Source: Candidatus Jettenia sp. AMX2 (lineage in GTDB: Bacteria; Planctomycetota; Brocadiia; Brocadiales; Brocadiaceae). From it: DNA of 64,000 nt. The translations under genes were made by a program, and so were the position numbers. A model generated the notes under the pieces. The model did no database searches and was not told the origin of the DNA. It saw nothing but the letters and a program-made list of their open reading frames with translations. Each line of letters begins with the position of its first letter. The first letter of the stretch is position 1. Shown piece by piece: positions 1-7,447 of the stretch. The stretch spans positions 372,001 to 436,000 of the forward strand of contig CP129469.1 of assembly GCA_030583665.1 (NCBI GenBank), given 5' to 3'.

Positions 1-802
1 CGTTCCTGATACTGGAATGTATATTTATCCTGAAATTCCGCCAGCACATGCAACTGTTGTTTTTACCCTGGATTGTCCAACCCTTGACCGGCTTGGCAAA
101 ATTAAAGAAATTCTTCCTCATGATTCAATAATTATTAATATAGACCATCATATTTCCAATGAGTATTTTGGTACTATCAACTGGGTTGACGAAAACATGT
201 GCTCAACAGGTGAGATGATTTTATTGCTTTTGAGGGAAATGAATATCGAAATTAATCCTGATATTGCTACTGCGTTATATGTTGCAATTGTTACAGATAC
301 TGGAAGATTCACACACTCAAATACTACGCCGGGTGCACTGAGGGCTGCTGCTTTTCTTATCGAAAAGGGGGCAAGACATAGTGAAATCTCCAATTATGTG
401 TATAATGCGCATCCATTTACTATGATTCAATTACATGCACAAGTACTTAACACGATCAGGCTTCACATGGAGAACAAGGTTGCAACAATTTTATTGACGA
501 GGGAGATGCTGGACAAGACACAAATTAATGCCATTGATGCACAGGAATTTGCCGATATTCCTGTATCGATCGACGGTGTTTCCGTAGGTGTGTTATTCCG
601 TGAGATGAAAGAACCTGACTGGGTTAAAGTGAGTCTAAGAAGCCGTAATGGATTTAATGTAAATAACATAGCTAAGACATTTGGGGGTGGAGGTCATAAA
701 TATGCTTCTGGATTTGAGATTAAAGGCAGTATAGCAAAAGTGCAGGAACTTGTTTTACATGAATTAGAGAAGGCGTTATCTGTAAAAATGCAGACCCTTT
801 AG
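1..802 (+). CDS. DHH/DHHA1 phosphoesterase, NrnA-like (5' end outside window)
   Basis: This is the C-terminal part of a DHH-superfamily phosphoesterase; the reading frame is open to the left edge, so the start lies upstream. The DHH motif is visible (NIDHHISNEYFG), and the DHHA1 substrate-binding domain ends in the glycine-rich GGGGHKYASG. This two-domain arrangement is that of NrnA-type oligoribonucleases/pAp phosphatases, which in bacteria degrade short RNA oligonucleotides and 3'-phosphoadenosine 5'-phosphate using Mn2+. A single-strand exonuclease of RecJ type is larger and less likely. In many genomes nrnA lies in the nusA-infB-rbfA operon; that context is outside the window. The DHH-family assignment is firm, the exact substrate is inferred. 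Confidence 0.85.
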   Translation, partial: VPDTGMYIYPEIPPAHATVVFTLDCPTLDRLGKIKEILPHDSIIINIDHHISNEYFGTINWVDENMCSTGEMILLLLREMNIEINPDIATALYVAIVTDTGRFTHSNTTPGALRAAAFLIEKGARHSEISNYVYNAHPFTMIQLHAQVLNTIRLHMENKVATILLTREMLDKTQINAIDAQEFADIPVSIDGVSVGVLFREMKEPDWVKVSLRSRNGFNVNNIAKTFGGGGHKYASGFEIKGSIAKVQELVLHELEKALSVKMQTL

Positions 803-887
803 TTCGCCTGTTTTCAAAGAAAGCTTTAATCCAGCAATTAAATCTCATTTTTATATAATACTTTATTCTGCTTATTTAAAATTAATT

Positions 888-1682
888 ATGTGTGTAAGTG
901 ATATAAAAAAAGAGTTGGTTTCTGTCATTCGCGCTTTTAAAACAACGATTGAAATTGAAAAAGAATTCGGTGTTGATACGGTTACCTGTGACAAATTGAA
1001 TACAAGGAAAAGTCCTGATGCGACGGAACCTTTAACAGACACGATCACTTCCTTTCCTATGGCATCAAAATCTGTTGAAAAGAAAACCACTGTGACCGAA
1101 AATAAAAAAAGGGCCGGGAAACTTTTGGAATTATTGCAGCAAGAGATGTTGGTCTGTCATAAGTGTCCGTTACAGAAAACAAGGACAAATCTTGTTTTTG
1201 GTACCGGCAATCCTGCGGCAGATCTTATGTTTGTTGGTGAAGCTCCAGGTCGTGACGAAGATACTCAAGGGGAGCCTTTTGTGGGCCGTGCCGGTCAACT
1301 ACTTAATAAGATCATTGAGGCTATTGGTATGAACCGGGGCGATGTCTATATTGCGAATGTGTTGAAATGCCGACCTCCGGCAAACCGGAACCCCCTTCCG
1401 GATGAAATTGCCCTTTGTATGCCGTATCTTCTGAAACAAATAGAAATAATTAAACCTAAGGTGCTTTGTGCTCTTGGAACCTTTGCAGCGCAAACATTAC
1501 TGGGTACAAAAGCTTCGGTTGGTGCTCTAAGAGGCAAATTTCACGATTATAAAGGTATTCCTCTGATGGTTACTTTCCATCCGGCATATCTTCTGAGAAA
1601 CCCAAATGATAAGGTAAAAGTATGGGAAGATATAAAGAAGGTCCGTGATCTTTTAAACAAATTGGCTTATAAAGTATCCTGA
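888..1682 (+). CDS. Uracil-DNA glycosylase, family 4 (Fe-S type)
   Basis: The protein has 264 residues and removes uracil from DNA in base-excision repair. The catalytic domain occupies roughly residues 85-260: CHKCP (Cys90, Cys93) begins the 4Fe-4S cluster ligands typical of family 4, GEAPGRDED is motif 1 and TFHPAYLLR is the C-terminal loop containing the active-site histidine. The first 80 residues are a low-complexity, charged extension that most family-4 enzymes lack but which resembles the DNA polymerase-associated versions. The chosen ATG lacks a clear ribosome-binding site; a TATAAT-like box lies just upstream near 855. It lies 85 bases after the NrnA-like gene and converges with the next gene. 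Confidence 0.9.
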   Translation: MCVSDIKKELVSVIRAFKTTIEIEKEFGVDTVTCDKLNTRKSPDATEPLTDTITSFPMASKSVEKKTTVTENKKRAGKLLELLQQEMLVCHKCPLQKTRTNLVFGTGNPAADLMFVGEAPGRDEDTQGEPFVGRAGQLLNKIIEAIGMNRGDVYIANVLKCRPPANRNPLPDEIALCMPYLLKQIEIIKPKVLCALGTFAAQTLLGTKASVGALRGKFHDYKGIPLMVTFHPAYLLRNPNDKVKVWEDIKKVRDLLNKLAYKVS

Positions 1683-1745
1683 CTCTGATATGTATGGACT
1701 GAAAAGGATTTTATACCAAACTAGGATTACGGCTACGAGCGTATT

Positions 1746-2912
1746 TTATTGTTCAAAAAGCGGTGTTGAAGATGTTTTTTGGACATTGCCAATGGCATAC
1801 AAATAGGTGTCGTTTGACCCAACATAAATAGTTCCGTCTGGGCCAATAGCAGGGGACGATTCAATGGTATCTTTTGTTTGAAAAGACCATTTAAGGGTTC
1901 CGTCTGTAATAATCGCATAAATTTTTCCGTCACTCGATCCGATATAAGTCGTTCCCTCCGCATCAATAACGGGAGAAGATGCTATCCAGCGGCTTGTTTT
2001 AAATTGCCATTTGAGTTTGCACTCAGATGATATCGCATATACAGAATTGTTATAAGAACCAAAAATAATTGTGCCGTCTTTTCCGATTGCAGGGGTACAG
2101 TGAACAGCTTTTCCGCAATTTACATACCACTTTATAATGCCATCTGGCTTAACAGCAACGAGCCTGCCATTATCGGTACCAACATATACAGTACCATCTT
2201 TGCCAACAGATGGAGAAGAATACGAGGGGTATGCACCACTGCCAAGCCGTTTCATCCATTTTTCGGCCCCTTCACTGGATAATGCATGCAGGGCACCACT
2301 TGTTTCAAAAAGGTATATAGTGCCGTCATGTCCTATCGCAGGCGAAGCCGTTATGTTGCTGTTAACCTTATGTTTCCATTTTAAACTGCCATCAAGGGCA
2401 AGTGCATAGAGGGTGTTGTCGTCAGAACCGAAATAAAGGGTATCAGATGTTATAGCTGCCGAAGAAAGAATAATGCCATCCGTTAAGAATGTCCATTTCT
2501 GCTTTCCTGCAGGATCAATTGCGTACATCTTCTTATCCCTTGAGCCGATATAGACTGTTCCATCATCTCCAAGAGCAGGCGAAGCGGTAATTTCATTATC
2601 TGCCTGAAATGTCCATTGCAAGGTACCATCTGGATTAAGGGCATATAATTTGCCATCGATAGAACCAAAATAGATGGTGCCATCAGGTCCGATGGAAGGT
2701 GAAGATGTAATACGGGTGTCAATTTTGAAAGACCACTTTAATGTATTGGTTTCTGCTCCCTTATATTCACTTCTTCCAGTATGCTGAATATTACCCCGAA
2801 ACATTTGCCAAGGGATTTTTATTGTTTCCCCTTGAATTATTTTGGATTGAGGGTAAGCAAAAATATTCATGGATACGAAGATGATTAGACAAAGACGTTT
2901 TTTTTTAAACAT
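1746..2912 (-). CDS. Secreted PQQ-type beta-propeller protein
   Basis: The protein has 388 residues with an N-terminal hydrophobic signal segment (KRLCLIIFVSMNIFAYP). The rest consists of eight repeats of about 40 residues with the pattern W-x-F ... SSPAIGxDGTIYxGSxDxxLYA, the PQQ_2/BamB-like blade signature; eight repeats would close a full eight-bladed propeller. No PQQ-dehydrogenase catalytic residues or metal ligands are obvious, so an enzymatic role is not supported; a scaffold or binding protein in the cell envelope or anammoxosome is more likely. It is divergent from the kinase gene and shares a 256-base intergenic region with a perfect palindrome. Function is unknown. Confidence 0.85.
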   Translation of the reverse strand: MFKKKRLCLIIFVSMNIFAYPQSKIIQGETIKIPWQMFRGNIQHTGRSEYKGAETNTLKWSFKIDTRITSSPSIGPDGTIYFGSIDGKLYALNPDGTLQWTFQADNEITASPALGDDGTVYIGSRDKKMYAIDPAGKQKWTFLTDGIILSSAAITSDTLYFGSDDNTLYALALDGSLKWKHKVNSNITASPAIGHDGTIYLFETSGALHALSSEGAEKWMKRLGSGAYPSYSSPSVGKDGTVYVGTDNGRLVAVKPDGIIKWYVNCGKAVHCTPAIGKDGTIIFGSYNNSVYAISSECKLKWQFKTSRWIASSPVIDAEGTTYIGSSDGKIYAIITDGTLKWSFQTKDTIESSPAIGPDGTIYVGSNDTYLYAIGNVQKTSSTPLFEQ

Positions 2913-2955
2913 AATAATGTATCTCAGAAATAGAGTTTTGGATTAGTACCTTGCT

Positions 2956-2983
2956 TTTTATCTATCAGGATGGATAGATAAAA
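2956..2983. promoter_or_regulatory. Perfect 11-bp palindrome, candidate regulator site (copy 1)
   Basis: Two perfect 11-base arms (TTTTATCTATC and its complement) are separated by six bases. The site lies between the divergent propeller and histidine-kinase genes, 44 bases ahead of the former. It is too AT-rich and lacks a T-tract for a normal terminator. A related palindrome with the same TTTTATCT/AGATAAAA core occurs just after the response-regulator gene (6975-7002). The pair brackets the two-component system, which suggests operator or enhancer sites; this is inference. Confidence 0.5.
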
Positions 2984-3168
2984 GATAAGAATAAGATTTT
3001 ACTATCCGATAGTAATATAAACTGCACCTTTCTGTCAATAAAATGTTTTAGATTGCAATAATTCAGAATAATCAAATTGAAAGCTTTTAAATTAAAGGTA
3101 AAATAAAAATGTCTAAAAGATAATAATTAAGGAAGATACTTCTCATTTTTTGGAGCAATGTTTCAAAG

Positions 3169-5481
3169 GTGATAGCGAACGGTAACAAAACAAAAGGTTT
3201 TATAAGATTTTTTAAGAGCATAAAAGTTAAACTTATCTGCTACTTTATCCTGATGACAACACTTCCCATTGTTATTGTGACCTGCACCGCATACAATCGT
3301 GGAAAAAAAGCCTTAAATGAAAGAGTAAGTGAGAAGTTAACTGCCATTGCTGATTTGAAAAAGGCGCAATTGAATAATTGGGTGCAGGAAAGGTTTGTTG
3401 ATATTGGTGTGCTTTCAACAAACAAGTCTTTAGAGGTTTCATTTTCCAATTTGCTATATTTGAGGAAGGCATTCCGTAGCATCGACAAGATGAAAGAATC
3501 GGAAATTGGTGAAGTTTACTGTAAAAGACTCTCTGAATATCTTCACCAGCTTAAGCTAAAGTTTATTTACTGTGATGAAATCTGCATCCTCAATGCAGAG
3601 GATGGAGAGATAGTAATATCTACAAATGAGTCAAATATCGGATTAATAGACAAAGAGTATCGGTATTATCTTTCCATGTTACAAAACAAAGATATACCTT
3701 TCAAAGGTATCCATTATGATAATTATATAAAACAGATAGGGATAAATTTTTTTGGTATTATGAAAAGGGTAGACCTGATCACTATGGAAGAAACAGAAAT
3801 TATTAATGGCATTGTTCTTATGCGTGTCAGTTCGAAGAATACGATAGAGCCGTTAATAGAAGAATGGCCCGGGAAAGGAGAAACGGGTGAAACTATTTTA
3901 CTTAGCCGGGAAGGGGACAAGTTGATTTTTCTTAATAATACGCGCCATCTTTCAAATACGGCGTTAAAAGCAAATATTTCTGTAAGATCATTTGTTCCTG
4001 AAGCTTTCATGATTGACCCTGAAGAAGAGGGTATTAGAAAAGCCTTTGATTATAGAGGCAGGGAAGTGCTCCTCGCTTTCCGGTATATACCTAATTTAAA
4101 GTGGGGATTAATTGTAAAGCAGGATACTTCTGAAGCCTTTAAACCTATTGTAGAATTAAAGAATCAGGTAATTACCATTGCAATTGTAAGTGTATTGGTC
4201 AGTGTGCTTATCGTTCTTGTCCTAACCCACGGGATTACCCAGCCGATCCTTCAGTTGGTTCAAGGTGCAAATGCGATTGGAAAAGGTGATCTCGGACATC
4301 GTATTCCAATCAATTCTCAGGATGAAATTGGTGTGCTTGCATCAGAATTTAATAAAATGACTGAGAAGCTGCAAGGGGTGTATGCCGGACTTGAGCGGAA
4401 TATTCGTGAGAGAACCTCACAATTGAGAGAGTCAGAAGAAAAATACCGGGAATCCATTAATTTGGCTAATGATGCAATTTTTACTCTTGACGTTGATTCC
4501 GCTCAGATTATCGATGCGAACAAAAAGGCTGAAGAATTATCCGGGTATTCAAAATATGAGTTAACGAGAAGGAGAATATGGGAAATTATTCCGGAATATG
4601 ACAGGGAAAAGGCAAAACAATTATGGTTATTGATCAACAAAACAGGTTCTGGCATGCTTGACAACATACACTGTCAGCGTGCAGACAAAGGCCTTGTTCC
4701 CACCAGTATTAGTGCCAGTGTTATTGAGTACGGTAAAAATAAGATTATTCAGTGGATTTGCAGGGATATTACCGAGAGAAAAAAGATGGAAATGCAATTA
4801 ATCCAGGCTGAAAGGCTGGCTGCTGTGGGAGAATTGGCGGCAGGTGTGGCTCACGAGGTGAATAATCCATTAGGGGGATTGCAAAATTTCGTAAAGATGA
4901 TGAAGAAAGAGCCTGAGAATATTCCCCAGAATTTAGAGTTTTTAGATTTAATGTCGGAAGGATTGAAAAGGATAGAGGTTATTATAAAACGGCTGATGGC
5001 ATTTTCCAGGCCCTATTCTACCCACCGTTCCTATCAGAGTTTAAACGATATTGTTGAGAATTCTCTCCGGTTTGTGGATCATCGAATAAAAGAACAAGGT
5101 ATTCTTTTGAAGAAAATTTTCTCTAAAAATCTTCCTGAAATTCACGCTGATGCCGACAATATTTCGCAGGTTATCATCAATGTTATTGTAAATGCATTAG
5201 ATAGCATGCCAAATGGGGGGGGGGTAACAATTGAAACGGGCTACTGCGATGGCCAGACATCATGTGTACAAGTTAAAATTACTGATAGCGGACCTGGAAT
5301 ACCAGACGATATTCTCAATAAAATATTTCATCCATTTTTCACAACAAAAGAAACGGGAAGTGGTTTAGGGTTGGCAATCAGCAAGAGAATTATTGATGAT
5401 CACAATGGTAGTATAATTGCAAAAAGCTGGCAGGGTAAAGGAACGGCGTTTTTTGTACGCTTGCCAGCAAGAAAAACTTAA
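3169..5481 (+). CDS. Membrane sensor histidine kinase (Cache-HAMP-PAS-HisKA-HATPase)
   Basis: The 770-residue kinase starts at a GTG with a GGAG-like site upstream. A first membrane helix (about residues 20-45) is followed by a roughly 280-residue extracytoplasmic sensor of Cache type, a second helix near 325-350 (ITIAIVSVLVSVLIVLVL), a HAMP domain (TQPILQLVQGANAIGKGDLGH region), a PAS domain (about 425-540) with a C-terminal DITERKKMEMQL linker, and a HisKA domain with phospho-acceptor His562 in AHEVNNPL. The ATPase carries N, G1 (DSGPGIP), F and G2 (GSGLGLAI) boxes. It lies 95 bases before its likely partner, the sigma-54 activator, and both lie immediately upstream of hydrazine synthase. 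A role in hzs control is inferred from position only; the ligand is unknown. Confidence 0.9.
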   Translation: MIANGNKTKGFIRFFKSIKVKLICYFILMTTLPIVIVTCTAYNRGKKALNERVSEKLTAIADLKKAQLNNWVQERFVDIGVLSTNKSLEVSFSNLLYLRKAFRSIDKMKESEIGEVYCKRLSEYLHQLKLKFIYCDEICILNAEDGEIVISTNESNIGLIDKEYRYYLSMLQNKDIPFKGIHYDNYIKQIGINFFGIMKRVDLITMEETEIINGIVLMRVSSKNTIEPLIEEWPGKGETGETILLSREGDKLIFLNNTRHLSNTALKANISVRSFVPEAFMIDPEEEGIRKAFDYRGREVLLAFRYIPNLKWGLIVKQDTSEAFKPIVELKNQVITIAIVSVLVSVLIVLVLTHGITQPILQLVQGANAIGKGDLGHRIPINSQDEIGVLASEFNKMTEKLQGVYAGLERNIRERTSQLRESEEKYRESINLANDAIFTLDVDSAQIIDANKKAEELSGYSKYELTRRRIWEIIPEYDREKAKQLWLLINKTGSGMLDNIHCQRADKGLVPTSISASVIEYGKNKIIQWICRDITERKKMEMQLIQAERLAAVGELAAGVAHEVNNPLGGLQNFVKMMKKEPENIPQNLEFLDLMSEGLKRIEVIIKRLMAFSRPYSTHRSYQSLNDIVENSLRFVDHRIKEQGILLKKIFSKNLPEIHADADNISQVIINVIVNALDSMPNGGGVTIETGYCDGQTSCVQVKITDSGPGIPDDILNKIFHPFFTTKETGSGLGLAISKRIIDDHNGSIIAKSWQGKGTAFFVRLPARKT

Positions 5482-5576
5482 CTTTCTCCCTGAATGAACA
5501 AGAGAAAGAGCTTTATATATGTTTTATAGAAAGACGAATGGTACGTGTAAATATATTTATGTTTCAGAGGTGATTT

Positions 5577-6962
5577 ATGGGTAGCAGGATTTTAATAGTA
5601 GACGATGAAAAATTGATGCGCATATCTTTGGAAAGCCAGTTAAAGAAAGAAGGGTATAATGTAAAATCTGTGGACAGTGCCTTGAATGGCCTTAAGATGG
5701 TTAAATCAGAGGAATATGATGTGGTAGTGACAGATTTAAGGTTATCCGAAATGAACGGCATAGAATTTCTGAAAGAGATTAAAAAATATAATCAGGATAT
5801 TATTGTTGTTATTATGACTGCGTATGGCACAGTTGAAAGTGCCGTATCCGCAATCAAGGAAGGAGCATACGATTATATTGCTAAGCCATTTTCTACTGAT
5901 GAGTTGATTATAAAATTGCAAAGAGCTCTTCACTATAAAAATACAACAGCAGAGGTAAATCGTTTGAGGAAAGAAATACAGGGGGAATTTGAGTTTTGTA
6001 ATATTATTGGTAATAGTGAGGCTATGAAAAAGGTTATTGAAAACGTTGAGAATGTCTCAGAAAGAGATACTACCGTACTGATAAAAGGAGAAAGCGGTAC
6101 CGGAAAGGAAAAGATAGCGGGCGCAATTCATTACCATAGTAACAGGAGAACGGGGCCGTTTATTAGGGTAAGCTGTGCTGCATTAAACAGAGAAATACTG
6201 GAAAGTGAACTTTTTGGACATGAAAAAGGAGCTTTTACCGGCGCGATCAGGACAAGACGCGGAAGATTTGAGTTGGCAACCGGCGGTTCAATTTTTTTGG
6301 ATGATATCGATGACATCCCATTGGATATGCAGGTGAAATTATTGCGTGTGCTTCAGGAGAAAACATTCGAAAGAGTTGGCGGTGAAGAAACCCTTTGTGT
6401 AGACGTAAGGGTTATTTGCGCAACCAAGAAAGACCTTTTTGATCATGTGAAAGAGGGTTATTTCAGAGAGGATTTGTTTTACCGGTTAAATGTTGTTCCT
6501 ATTAATATCCCTCCGCTTCGTGAGCGAAAGGAGGACATTCCCAGTCTGATAAATCATTTTTTGAAAAAGTTTGTATCTCAAAATGAAGATGCCCTGCCTG
6601 TTGTTTCCCGGGAAACACAAAATGTCTTACTTGCATACGATTGGCCCGGGAATGTCAGGGAACTTGAGAATGTTGTTGAACATGCGGTTGCATTTTCCAA
6701 ATCAGAAGGAATTTCCCTGGAAGCGCTTCCAGAATATATCAGAAAAGTTGACGTGCGCACAGATTTATTATCAATGAACTTATCAAACAGAGAAACAATC
6801 AACTTACAAGACGCTCTTACCGAAGTTGAAATAAAACTTATACAATGGGCACGCAAGAAGGCGAATGGCAACCAGGTAAGAATGGCAGAAATATTGGATA
6901 TACCAAGAACAACCCTTCGCAACAGATTAATGAAATTACAATTATTCGAGAAATCGGTTTAG
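5577..6962 (+). CDS. NtrC-family sigma-54-dependent response regulator
   Basis: The 461-residue protein has a receiver domain (phospho-acceptor Asp53 in VTDLRLSEMNG; Lys103 in AKPF), an AAA+ domain (about 140-375) with Walker A GESGTGKE at 171-178 and the sigma-54 contact loop GAFTGA at 218-223, and a C-terminal Fis-type helix-turn-helix (MAEILDIPRTTLRNRL). The Walker B region reads FLDDIDD where most family members have FLDEIGD, so the catalytic glutamate is an aspartate; the second activator in this window has the normal DE. The gene follows its histidine kinase and ends 486 bases before hzsB, where a sigma-54-like promoter is present. It is the prime candidate for controlling hydrazine synthase. 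The GTGATTT-proximal ATG is preceded by AGAGG. Confidence 0.93.
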   Translation: MGSRILIVDDEKLMRISLESQLKKEGYNVKSVDSALNGLKMVKSEEYDVVVTDLRLSEMNGIEFLKEIKKYNQDIIVVIMTAYGTVESAVSAIKEGAYDYIAKPFSTDELIIKLQRALHYKNTTAEVNRLRKEIQGEFEFCNIIGNSEAMKKVIENVENVSERDTTVLIKGESGTGKEKIAGAIHYHSNRRTGPFIRVSCAALNREILESELFGHEKGAFTGAIRTRRGRFELATGGSIFLDDIDDIPLDMQVKLLRVLQEKTFERVGGEETLCVDVRVICATKKDLFDHVKEGYFREDLFYRLNVVPINIPPLRERKEDIPSLINHFLKKFVSQNEDALPVVSRETQNVLLAYDWPGNVRELENVVEHAVAFSKSEGISLEALPEYIRKVDVRTDLLSMNLSNRETINLQDALTEVEIKLIQWARKKANGNQVRMAEILDIPRTTLRNRLMKLQLFEKSV

Positions 6963-6974
6963 GAGAAAACAAAT

Positions 6975-7002
6975 CATTTTTATCTGACGATAGATAAAAA
7001 TG
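6975..7002. promoter_or_regulatory. Perfect 11-bp palindrome, candidate enhancer site (copy 2)
   Basis: CATTTTTATCT and its exact complement are separated by six bases. The site lies 12 bases after the stop of the NtrC-type regulator and about 210-240 bases upstream of the predicted sigma-54 start site of hzsBCA, a distance suitable for an upstream activator sequence. The core matches the palindrome at 2956-2983. It could also act as a weak transcription stop, but it has no GC-rich stem. Confidence 0.5.
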
Positions 7003-7015
7003 GTGTGACCTTAAA

Positions 7016-7044
7016 TTGACACGTTTTATGTTGTTTATTATTAA
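7016..7044 (+). promoter_or_regulatory. Candidate sigma-70 promoter of hzsBCA
   Basis: A consensus -35 TTGACA is followed after 17 bases by TATTAA as a -10 element. Spacing is ideal and the -35 is perfect, but the -10 matches only partly. If used, it would give an untranslated leader of about 400 bases before hzsB. It may work alongside the sigma-54-like promoter further downstream. Confidence 0.4.
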
Positions 7045-7085
7045 ATAGATATGACAATATCTTTATATTAAAACCTGTTTTAGAT

Positions 7086-7099
7086 GACCATTTATGGTC
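7086..7099. promoter_or_regulatory. Inverted repeat GACCAT-TT-ATGGTC upstream of hzs promoter
   Basis: Two perfect six-base arms are separated by two bases. The site is about 115-125 bases upstream of the predicted sigma-54 start, a typical enhancer distance for NtrC-type activators. Binding by the adjacent regulator is inference only. Confidence 0.35.
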
Positions 7100-7186
7100 T
7101 TTTGCCTCGTTTTGCTATATTGGGAGTGTTTTTGTAATTACCAAATAAATAATCACTTATGTTGTAAGTAGAATGTGTCTGACGAG

Positions 7187-7202
7187 TGGTATTTCTTTTG
7201 CT
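7187..7202 (+). promoter_or_regulatory. Candidate sigma-54 (-24/-12) promoter of hzsBCA
   Basis: The sequence TGGTATTTCTTTTGCT has the invariant GG and GC dinucleotides exactly ten bases apart and keeps the TTGCT -12 element; the -24 element is TGGTAT instead of TGGCAC. The predicted start site is near 7213, leaving a leader of about 235 bases. A sigma-54 activator gene lies directly upstream. The same 14 bases (GGTATTTCTTTTGC) recur upstream of the porin gene at 49214-49227. Confidence 0.55.
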
Positions 7203-7305
7203 CACGCTGATGATTGTTATTATACGAAAAATTTTTGCGATTCGTTATAAACACAAGATTATTAACTAATGCTATACTGAATACTGTTTTTTTATAATCA
7301 GTTTT

Positions 7306-7319
7306 GAAAGGAGGTGATT
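7306..7319 (+). promoter_or_regulatory. Distal Shine-Dalgarno-like element in the hzs leader
   Basis: GAAAGGAGGTGATT is a nearly full complement of the 16S rRNA 3' end, yet it lies about 130 bases upstream of the hzsB start, which has its own AGGAGGT site. Equivalent elements occur upstream of HOX, HDH and the porin. No start codon at normal spacing opens a sizeable frame: the nearest TTG gives an 11-codon ORF. Confidence 0.45.
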
Positions 7320-7447
7320 GTTAAGGTTACGAATTTGCAAAAATAAGTTGTAAAGATTAGTGGTTTGAGTAATAGGATTTTATTTTTGTTTTGTTCCGTT
7401 TTATTTTTGGTTCCAACGTTTAATTCCAAGAGACAGGAGGTAGATAG

